56,658 nucleotides of DNA, taken from Bacteroidota bacterium. Its GTDB lineage: Bacteria; Bacteroidota; Bacteroidia; Bacteroidales; UBA12077. This document shows positions 49,487-56,658 of this stretch, in pieces (position 1 is the stretch's first letter; each line of letters opens with the position of its first letter). The DNA is taken from positions 1 through 56,658 of the forward strand of contig JAHLLG010000008.1 in the NCBI GenBank assembly GCA_020444275.1, written 5' to 3'. Under the pieces are notes generated by a model, which was given only the letters and a program-made list of their open reading frames with translations, searched no databases and was not told the origin of the DNA. Both the position numbers and the translations under genes were made by a program.

Positions 49487-51691
49487 TTAACCAAGATAAG
49501 AATTCAATTTTGATAAAAACAGATTAAGTTTAATGGGTTTTAAGATAAAATCGTCACATCCAACCTCGTTTGATTTTTCTCTTGCATCCTCAATATTAAG
49601 TGCCGTTTGCGCAATAATTGGAATGTCTTTGTTTATCTTCTTAATTTCTCGTGTTGTTTCAAAACCGTCAAGCTTAGGCATGTTGATATCCATTAAAATA
49701 AGATCAATTTCGGGATTATTTTTAAAAATTTCAATGGCTTCTTCTCCGTCTTTGGCCCGCAACAATTTTACATTAGATGGTTTTAAGGCTTCAACAAGGA
49801 AAAGGTAGTTCATTTCGGTATCTTCGGCAATTAGAATTGTTTTACTGCTCCAGTCATATTCATCTTTGGTTTTTGATTTAGCTTTTTCTACCTCAAGTCT
49901 GATACCAATAACCAAGATATCATCTAACTGAAGGTAGTCATCGCGCCATTCTTCAAAATTCCTATCCAGAATTTCCTTTTGCTCGCTCATTGGTTTTTTA
50001 TGTATTTCAAGGAGTAACTGCTGGAAGTTTCTCGACAAGAATTTTCTTTTTTTAGGTCCTCCAATTTGATCATAATATCCATCGGAAAACATATAAATCG
50101 TATCTTTTTCTTTAAAATCTACTTCGTGATTTGTAAACGGTTTGTGTGCATTTCGATGAATACTAACCGGCATTCGGTCGCCTTTTATAACTTCCAGGTT
50201 ACCGTCTTTTATAATGTATAACGGGTTGTGTGCTCCGGCAAACTGAATTTTCTGCTTTTCAGAATCGATAATGCACAACGACATATCAATTCCATCTTTC
50301 GATTGTGTGTTTTCACCCGATTGATGAAGGGAATCAATAATATAGTTTCGCAACTGATTTAATATTTCATTGGCCTGAAGGGAGTATATGTGTTTATTTT
50401 CAACAATTTTAGTTACAATCTCATTTAAAAATGCTGTTCCGAGCATACTCATAAATGCTCCGGGCACTCCATGTCCGGTACAATCTGCTGCAGTAATAAT
50501 AATCTTGCCGTCTTTGTTCATCATCCAGTAAAAATCGCCACTGACAATATCGCGCGGTTTAAAAAGAATAAAATGTTCGGGAAGATTTCTTTTTATGAAT
50601 GATTCCGGAGGTAGTAAGGCATTTTGAATACGTTTTGCATACTCAATACTATCCGTAATATCTTTTTTTTGCTTGTGTGCTAAATCACGCTGAGCCTCAA
50701 TTTCTGATTTTTGTTGATTAATTTGTTCATTTTGCTGCTGTAAAAGCTTATTCGCCTTTTTCTTAGCCCTGAATTGTCGCAAAACCAACAGAGAAAAAAC
50801 TAAGATAACAAAACCAGTAAATGAAGCTCCGATCAGGACAATTTGTTTATTTCGTATTTCGGCTTCTTGTTTCTTTAACTCTAGTTCTTTAACCTCAAGC
50901 TCTAACTGCTGTTGTTTTTTTATGGCTTCTATTTCAGCTAATGTTTTTTGCGTTTTTTGAAGTTCTTCAGAGGTTTTTGACAAGGTTTTTTCTGTCTCTT
51001 GTTTTTCATGATGAGCTTTCTGAACCTGCTCTTTTGATTCTTCTTCTATTTTTTTTATTTGTTCCGATTTAAGATGTTTATCGATGGAAGCAAACAACTC
51101 AAAATATTTCATGGTATTTTCGGAGTCACCCAGAAGTTCATAATTTTCAGCTAGCATTCCATAACAGGTTCTTACCAACTTCAGATTATTAAATTCCTGA
51201 GCATAAATTAAAGCCTCTTTGATATTATTAACAGCATCCTGGTATTTGCCAAGATTTTTTAATACAGTTGCTTTATTCATTAAACCAGCATAAATTCCTT
51301 CTTTTTGTTTTAACCCACGTGCAATTTGTAATCCCTTGTTAAAGTTCATTAACGCATTTTCGTAGTTTCCCATATCGGAATATATCAAACCAATATTATA
51401 ATGTAATGCTTTTACTCCATTTTGGTTATTGTTCGCACTATTTATTTCAAGCGACTGGTTAAAATAATCGATCGCTTTGGTGTAGATTTCGTTTTCCCAA
51501 TACAGATATGCTATTTTATTGAGGAATTCGGCTTGTTGTATGGTGTTATTTGAAGATTTATATTGTTCGGCCTGTGCTTTATATTTATCAATTTTGTTTT
51601 GAGTAGCATTATCCGGATTTTGGCCAAAGCTACTTAAACCAATAAAAAAAACGAATATAAAGAAAACAAGATCTTTTAGTTTATAAACCAT
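49487..51691 (-). CDS. TPR-transmembrane-SpoIIE phosphatase with C-terminal receiver domain
   Basis: A 734-residue membrane protein. Signal or first helix (about 5-22), TPR repeats (about 30-215, e.g. AIDYFNQSLEINSANNN), a coiled coil (about 215-285), a transmembrane helix (about 288-307), a second coiled coil, a SpoIIE-type PP2C phosphatase (about 360-605 with SGDFYWMMN and AADCTGHGVPGAFMSMLG), then a REC domain (about 615-733) with Asp in ILMDINMP, Thr in IIAQTAL and Lys in FILKPIK. The receiver suggests control by a histidine kinase. The next gene codes for a SiaC-like protein, its likely substrate. Fusing REC behind SpoIIE is less usual than the reverse order. Confidence 0.9.
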   Translation of the reverse strand: MVYKLKDLVFFIFVFFIGLSSFGQNPDNATQNKIDKYKAQAEQYKSSNNTIQQAEFLNKIAYLYWENEIYTKAIDYFNQSLEINSANNNQNGVKALHYNIGLIYSDMGNYENALMNFNKGLQIARGLKQKEGIYAGLMNKATVLKNLGKYQDAVNNIKEALIYAQEFNNLKLVRTCYGMLAENYELLGDSENTMKYFELFASIDKHLKSEQIKKIEEESKEQVQKAHHEKQETEKTLSKTSEELQKTQKTLAEIEAIKKQQQLELEVKELELKKQEAEIRNKQIVLIGASFTGFVILVFSLLVLRQFRAKKKANKLLQQQNEQINQQKSEIEAQRDLAHKQKKDITDSIEYAKRIQNALLPPESFIKRNLPEHFILFKPRDIVSGDFYWMMNKDGKIIITAADCTGHGVPGAFMSMLGTAFLNEIVTKIVENKHIYSLQANEILNQLRNYIIDSLHQSGENTQSKDGIDMSLCIIDSEKQKIQFAGAHNPLYIIKDGNLEVIKGDRMPVSIHRNAHKPFTNHEVDFKEKDTIYMFSDGYYDQIGGPKKRKFLSRNFQQLLLEIHKKPMSEQKEILDRNFEEWRDDYLQLDDILVIGIRLEVEKAKSKTKDEYDWSSKTILIAEDTEMNYLFLVEALKPSNVKLLRAKDGEEAIEIFKNNPEIDLILMDINMPKLDGFETTREIKKINKDIPIIAQTALNIEDAREKSNEVGCDDFILKPIKLNLFLSKLNSYLG

Positions 51692-51719
51692 GTAATATTT
51701 ATATTAAGACTACAGATTA

Positions 51720-53459
51720 CTATTCAACATAGAATTCTATTACTTTTTTGCTCTTATTCCCTAATTTATCTATTGATGTAACATGAATAGTATATAATTT
51801 ATCTGATGCGAATCCTTTAATTAGGCTTGAATAGGTTCTGTTTTCAGAGCCATTAACAGAATAGAGCATATTATCAAATCCAACGGCAGTGTCTGTTGAT
51901 GAAAGAAATAACACTACATGACCAGGGTATACTTCATATTCTTTTCCGTCAATATTTTTTTGTTTATCAGAGATGATACTAAACCGAAAAAAGATTTCGG
52001 GCCCTGTATTATCTTCAACACAAATAAAAGTATTTGTGCTCGAATTATCAACATTATCATAACCGGTATAAGTTATGGCATGTGTTCCTTCATTATTTAT
52101 GGAGAACGATTCTTTATACTCTTTTAGTTCACTATTATCAATGCTATATTCAATTCTTTTTGAGCCTGATGCATCATCATTTGCTGCCAATCTAATTTTG
52201 GTGTTTGCAGTGATGTAGGCTGTATCTTTCGATATAAAGTTAGCGCCATCGAAAGAATGCCCTAATGATGGCCCTGATAAATCAACATACGAGATGTTTG
52301 ATTTATTGGTCATAATGGTGTTAATAGATTGATTATTTACGTTATCTGTAACAAATGTTTGAATTCTAAGTTTACCTGATTTAGATAGATAAAAAGGTTT
52401 GGTATATTCTACAAATTCACCATTATTAATTGAGTATCGGATTTCTTTAACTCCGGCTTTATTATCCATTGCCGTTAATTTCACTTTACTTCTTCCCGAT
52501 GAATACTCTTTGCCATTAGCAATAAATGTATTTCCTAAAAGTTCATCAACAATAATAGGGGCTGTTTTATCCAGATAAAACGTATACTGTTTTTTAGCTT
52601 CCTCATTGTTAACATTGTCAATAGAATAGTATTCGATCGTGTGTTCTCCTTCGCTAAGTCCTGATATTACAATTGGTTTGTGGTAGTTGTAAAAAGTTCC
52701 ACCATTTATTGAAAAAACCGTTTTATTAATTTTCGAATTGTCATCGTTAGCGTCTAATTTTATCTTTGATCGGGGCGAAACAATATGGTTATATAGATCA
52801 GGTTCTACGGTTAACTCTGTAGTAGGTTTTGTCAAATCCAGTTTTATATAAATCCGTTTAGGAGTTTCTACATTTCCCACATTATCAACAGAGTAATATT
52901 GAATGGTATATAAAATTTCTTCGTTAAGATCAATTGGGGCTGTTAACTTAGTATAAGTTTTATTGTTAACAGAAACATACGTATTCTCTATACCAGACGT
53001 TGCATCATACGTATCGAATTTAACCTGTATCTTTTCTCCAAAATAGTAAACCGAGTCAGCTTTGTAGTAATTTTTATTATCGAACGAAAATTTAGTTACA
53101 GGAGGTTTGCTGTCTGCATATATTTCATAGATAATATCTTCAATAGGGTAAACTACCTTTTTGGTAACAGTATCTACTTTTGAGGGTGATCTAAAGGTAT
53201 TGTATCCTTCTGTATCCAGATACATTGGGTTGGCATATTTCTTTGAATCTTCTGAGGGCATTAATAAATAAGATTCGGCTTCATTATCTGCCGATGTTGA
53301 TATTCTAAAATATAGTGGTAAATCTTTATTAGCATATAATTTACCATCTTCTGCCCGATATATTTTTTTCTGATGTTGTAATGGTTCCTGAGATTTTAAT
53401 GAAGACAGCAATGTTAATGATATAAGAGTAATTAGAACGGTTAATTTGAATGATCTCAT
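51720..53459 (-). CDS. Secreted OmpL47-type beta-repeat protein
   Basis: A 579-residue protein with a signal peptide (about 1-23) and at least five repeats of about 90 residues. Each has a 'YSINNGE...Y..P......G.....Y.S.DNVNN' pattern (e.g. EGEHTIEYYSIDNVNNEE, SKRIEYSIDNSELKEY), as in OmpL47/Ig-like surface repeats. No T9SS sorting domain is visible at the C-terminus. It lies just upstream of the phosphatase gene (28 bp) and downstream of the giant surface-protein gene, so it is probably a surface or periplasmic adhesin-like protein. Confidence 0.8.
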   Translation of the reverse strand: MRSFKLTVLITLISLTLLSSLKSQEPLQHQKKIYRAEDGKLYANKDLPLYFRISTSADNEAESYLLMPSEDSKKYANPMYLDTEGYNTFRSPSKVDTVTKKVVYPIEDIIYEIYADSKPPVTKFSFDNKNYYKADSVYYFGEKIQVKFDTYDATSGIENTYVSVNNKTYTKLTAPIDLNEEILYTIQYYSVDNVGNVETPKRIYIKLDLTKPTTELTVEPDLYNHIVSPRSKIKLDANDDNSKINKTVFSINGGTFYNYHKPIVISGLSEGEHTIEYYSIDNVNNEEAKKQYTFYLDKTAPIIVDELLGNTFIANGKEYSSGRSKVKLTAMDNKAGVKEIRYSINNGEFVEYTKPFYLSKSGKLRIQTFVTDNVNNQSINTIMTNKSNISYVDLSGPSLGHSFDGANFISKDTAYITANTKIRLAANDDASGSKRIEYSIDNSELKEYKESFSINNEGTHAITYTGYDNVDNSSTNTFICVEDNTGPEIFFRFSIISDKQKNIDGKEYEVYPGHVVLFLSSTDTAVGFDNMLYSVNGSENRTYSSLIKGFASDKLYTIHVTSIDKLGNKSKKVIEFYVE

Positions 53460-53578
53460 AACTTTTAGGTTTATATAGAGAATATAATAATTTACTTATA
53501 CGTGATTACTAAAAAAGGTTATATAAATTTAAAATAAAACTCGGTTATTGCAATTAATTTTAGAATAAAGTTGCTCTT

Positions 53579-56500
53579 CTACCTTAATAAAGTAACCGTA
53601 CCTGATATTCTCCTTGATCCATTTCTTAAATAGATAATATAAAAATAATTATCCATAGGAAGTTTTTTACCGTTAAATGTTCCATCCCAATACTGCGATT
53701 CTTCGTATCCTTTCGAGTAGAAAACGCGATTACCCCATCGGTCAAATATTTCAATTTCTGCATAAGGATATAATCCCTGCATATCTATTTCCCATCTATC
53801 ATTTATATTATCATCATTTGGACTAAATGCAGTAGGAACATCTATACAGAAATCGTGGGCGCTTCTTACGGTAAATGAGGTGTCCATTTCGCATAAGCTG
53901 GAATCAGTAATTAACACGTCATAAATTCCGGAACGAATTTCACTTAGATTTTCGTCGAAACTACCATTATCCCAATATACGATATATGGAGTCCGACCTC
54001 CGCTTATATTCAGATTAATTGAGCCGTTTTCTATATCTGGGCAAGTTGGTCTGATTACTACTGGGTTTATAATTAATTCATCAGGTTCTTCAATATGCAC
54101 TGTTGTATCGATTAAGCAATCGTGAATATCTGTAACTGTTATTGAATAATCACCTTCTGACAGCATGTTTGCTGAGGGTTCTGACAAGCCATTCGACCAT
54201 GAATAGGTATATTCCGGAGTTCCGCCAAACATATTTAATACGATGTAACCGTCAATTTCTCCGTAGCAGCTAATATCACTCTTTTCAACATCTGCGGTTA
54301 GCGGATCGGGTTGTGTTAGCTCAATATCTCTGGTATGCTCACAGTTATTATTGTCTATTACAGATATGGTATATTCACCAGGACCAAGGTTTTCTGCTAT
54401 GCTGTCATTAGCTATGGAAGCATCGCTCCAAACATAATTATAAGGAATAGTACCTCCTGTTGGTGTAATTATAATTTTACCATTACTGTACCCAAAGCAG
54501 GTAATGTTTTCTGATTCAATTGAAGATTCAATTTCATCAGGCTCTGATAACTGGAAGTTATTTATTGTATCGCAACCATTAGCGTCTATAACAGTTACCG
54601 AATAGTTTCCTGCAGTCAGGTTATAAATGGAATCTTCGGTTGAACCGGTCGACCATTCAATAGAATAGGCTCCTGTTCCTCCGGTTATGTCTACAACAGC
54701 AGTTCCGTTATTTATTCCAAAACACTTCAGGTCGTTCTCGCTTAGAGTGGCTTCTAAAAGAGGTGGCTCATTTATTATGGCACTATTTTGCAATTCACAA
54801 TCTTTGGCATCATAAATAGTAACATAATAGTTTCCTTGTGTAAGTCCGGATTGATCTTCACTACTTTCATTTAGTCCACTACCATTCGGTGTGGTCCAAA
54901 CGAAGGTATATGGATCCTCGGTGTTACCACCAGTTACCTGAAGATCAATTTCACCATTATTGTCGCCGAAACAGGTTACATCCGTTGAAATAATGTTTGA
55001 CTCAAAGATAGGAGGCTCGTTAACTGTAGCTGAATCATTTGCCATACAATTCCTCCAGTCTGAAACGGTTACATAATATGTGCCGCCTGATAGTCCAGTT
55101 TGATTCTGAATATCTGCAGTTAGCCCTGTACCATCAGTTGTTGACCAGCTATAATCATAAGGTTCTTCAAATGGAATATCTTGATAATAGTTAATTGTAT
55201 TTCCTCCAGAAATATATAGATCAATTGTTCCATCTGCATCGCCTGCACATGAGATCGGACCAGGAACAATACTATCAATAACCAGCGGATCTGGTTCATG
55301 AACTTGTTGAGATTGTGATGATCTACACCCTTCTGCGTTATATGCAGTAACTGAATAAAATCCTGCATGCAAGTTTGTAATTTTTGCTGAAGTAGCACCT
55401 GTTGACCATTCATAATTTGTTAATCCAATCGCATCAACCTCTAGTTCTCCATCATTAGCACCATAACAACTAATATGTTTTGCAAGAATATCCATGCTGG
55501 TTTGTGGAGGTTCATCAACCAGTAGCGTAGTATCTTTATAACAGCCTTTCCAGTCGGTTACCGTTAGGTAGTAATAGTTACCATTTAAACCGCCAATAGA
55601 ATCTGTGGTTTCGCCTGTTGACCATAAATAATCGTATTGACCATTTCCACCATATGGATTCGATATAATATACCCATCAAATTTACCATTACATGAAACA
55701 TTCTTTACCGTATCAATAAATGGAACCAACAGATCAGGTTGCCAAACATTAATAAAATCAGTTTTTGTACAACCCTGGTTATCGGTTACGGTAACTGTAT
55801 ATCCATTTTCAACCAGTCCGGTTGCTGTTGCAGTTGTTTGACTTAGTGGATCATCCCACTCATACGTAAATATATTTACTCCGTTTTCGGCAAGAACAGT
55901 TGCTGTGCCATTTGACTCTAAATAACATCGTACACTATCGGTCGACATATACGTGTCGGCGGTTGGATGCACAGTAATTGAATCTGTTATTACTGGTCCG
56001 GAAGGACAACTAATAGATGCTGCATATGGAGTGACAGTGTATCGAACAACCTGTGGATAAGCTGGACCGGAGGTTGAGTTGTTTAGGAGATCTTCTATTA
56101 TATATGGATCTGTTAAATTGTTTCCAGTTGTATTTCCTGTCAAGAACGGATCAGGATCAGAAGTATAGTCAAATGTTACTTGTCCATCGGTAAGTACACT
56201 TGGCGTAGTAAGTGTAATACTTGTTCGGGTATTATTACAAATAGTATCACGTGCAATACTAACAATTACACGAGGCGTAGGATTTACATATACAACTGTA
56301 GTATCTGCTATTCCATCACAGCGATCATTTCCATTTCCATCGATTGTATATGGATTAAAGATAAAGAGAACTTTTTGAGCAACATCAGATGTGTTATCCA
56401 AATTATCAGTAATTATATCTCCATTGCTTAAACCTGTAACTGGACCGTTATAAGTTATAATAATATTGCTAGGATTTTCAGGTTCTATTATATATCTAAA

Positions 56501-56658
56501 TTCAACTGGTAATGTAGAATTTGTTGTTGATGTTATTTCAATATTTACTTGATCATTATCACATATAGTATCTACTTGTGGGATTAATACAACTGTAGGA
56601 GTGGGTTCCACCCAGATATCCACATCGAAGGTATTGCCGGCACACTTGTTGTTTCCAT
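53579..56658 (-). CDS. C-terminal part of a giant SprB-repeat, gliding-type surface protein
   Basis: An open frame runs off the right edge, so the N-terminus is missing: codons are open to base 56656 (upstream of the GTG at 56623 they read GNNKCAGNTFD). At least 1025 residues are present. There are PKD/Ig-like modules at the start, then about nine SprB-type repeats of about 75-80 residues (e.g. SCYGEIDGYIVLNMFGGTPE followed by YSWSNG and YSITVTD), then a CHU_C domain (VPTAFSPNDDNINDRWEI, IFDRWGNRVF, GTFNGKKLP) as the type B T9SS signal. SprB repeats occur in cell-surface adhesins moved by the gliding machinery. Three further genes follow on the same strand. Confidence 0.92.
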   Translation of the reverse strand, partial: GNNKCAGNTFDVDIWVEPTPTVVLIPQVDTICDNDQVNIEITSTTNSTLPVEFRYIIEPENPSNIIITYNGPVTGLSNGDIITDNLDNTSDVAQKVLFIFNPYTIDGNGNDRCDGIADTTVVYVNPTPRVIVSIARDTICNNTRTSITLTTPSVLTDGQVTFDYTSDPDPFLTGNTTGNNLTDPYIIEDLLNNSTSGPAYPQVVRYTVTPYAASISCPSGPVITDSITVHPTADTYMSTDSVRCYLESNGTATVLAENGVNIFTYEWDDPLSQTTATATGLVENGYTVTVTDNQGCTKTDFINVWQPDLLVPFIDTVKNVSCNGKFDGYIISNPYGGNGQYDYLWSTGETTDSIGGLNGNYYYLTVTDWKGCYKDTTLLVDEPPQTSMDILAKHISCYGANDGELEVDAIGLTNYEWSTGATSAKITNLHAGFYSVTAYNAEGCRSSQSQQVHEPDPLVIDSIVPGPISCAGDADGTIDLYISGGNTINYYQDIPFEEPYDYSWSTTDGTGLTADIQNQTGLSGGTYYVTVSDWRNCMANDSATVNEPPIFESNIISTDVTCFGDNNGEIDLQVTGGNTEDPYTFVWTTPNGSGLNESSEDQSGLTQGNYYVTIYDAKDCELQNSAIINEPPLLEATLSENDLKCFGINNGTAVVDITGGTGAYSIEWSTGSTEDSIYNLTAGNYSVTVIDANGCDTINNFQLSEPDEIESSIESENITCFGYSNGKIIITPTGGTIPYNYVWSDASIANDSIAENLGPGEYTISVIDNNNCEHTRDIELTQPDPLTADVEKSDISCYGEIDGYIVLNMFGGTPEYTYSWSNGLSEPSANMLSEGDYSITVTDIHDCLIDTTVHIEEPDELIINPVVIRPTCPDIENGSINLNISGGRTPYIVYWDNGSFDENLSEIRSGIYDVLITDSSLCEMDTSFTVRSAHDFCIDVPTAFSPNDDNINDRWEIDMQGLYPYAEIEIFDRWGNRVFYSKGYEESQYWDGTFNGKKLPMDNYFYIIYLRNGSRRISGTVTLLR

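Overview
This is a 56.7-kb stretch of chromosome from an AT-rich member of the Bacteroidota. The evidence is a type IX secretion (T9SS) component (PorZ-like), substrates with T9SS type A and type B (gliding-type, CHU_C) C-terminal domains, SprB-type repeats, and promoters of the TTTG-N19-21-TAnnTTTG type with little Shine-Dalgarno signal. The gene content fits a free-living, probably marine or anoxic-sediment Bacteroidia of the Marinilabiliales kind. That placement is inference.

Region 1 (1 to about 13,886) is an accessory island at the 3' end of a tRNA-Gln gene. The leftmost 433 bp hold a small GIY-YIG nuclease gene between two identical 55-bp repeats; each repeat carries a hairpin and the last seven bases of the tRNA. 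A tyrosine integrase lies next to the left attachment core (425-438), which is repeated exactly in the tRNA (13873-13886), giving an element of about 13.4 kb. Its cargo reads as antiviral: a DprA/phosphoribosyltransferase pair resembling ShosTA, an overlapping two-gene module of a large helical protein and a PD-(D/E)XK nuclease-like protein, and a lone class III cyclase-like gene of the Pycsar type. The right third is a seven-gene minus-strand operon with two helix-turn-helix proteins, an unlisted 59-residue gene, a replication-initiator-like protein and a small basic GRPKGSKNK protein. No relaxase, conjugation or virion gene is visible. Four copies of an unusual C-rich 24-bp motif are spread through the element.

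Region 2 (13.9-22.3 kb) holds signalling genes: a PspC-PadR-PspC operon with a likely PadR operator, a DUF2797 protein, a 1247-residue membrane receptor joining a beta-propeller sensor to an adenylate cyclase and an HD phosphohydrolase domain, and a universal stress protein.

Region 3 (22.4-37.5 kb) is mostly core: rdgB, porZ, a family-39-like glycosyltransferase, recO, an aminotransferase-fold protein that lacks its PLP lysine and substrate arginine, a GH3-family enzyme, a deoxynucleoside kinase, a YfhO-like membrane protein, kbl and mqo.

Region 4 (37.5-56.7 kb) holds envelope and secretion genes: an FGE-fold protein, an FtsX/MacB-type permease, a secreted M6 metalloprotease, lipoproteins, an aldo/keto reductase, tRNA-Asn, an amidase lipoprotein, a MITE-like inverted repeat, a SiaC-like protein with a TPR-SpoIIE-receiver phosphatase, an OmpL47-type repeat protein, and the end of a giant SprB-repeat surface protein cut by the window edge.
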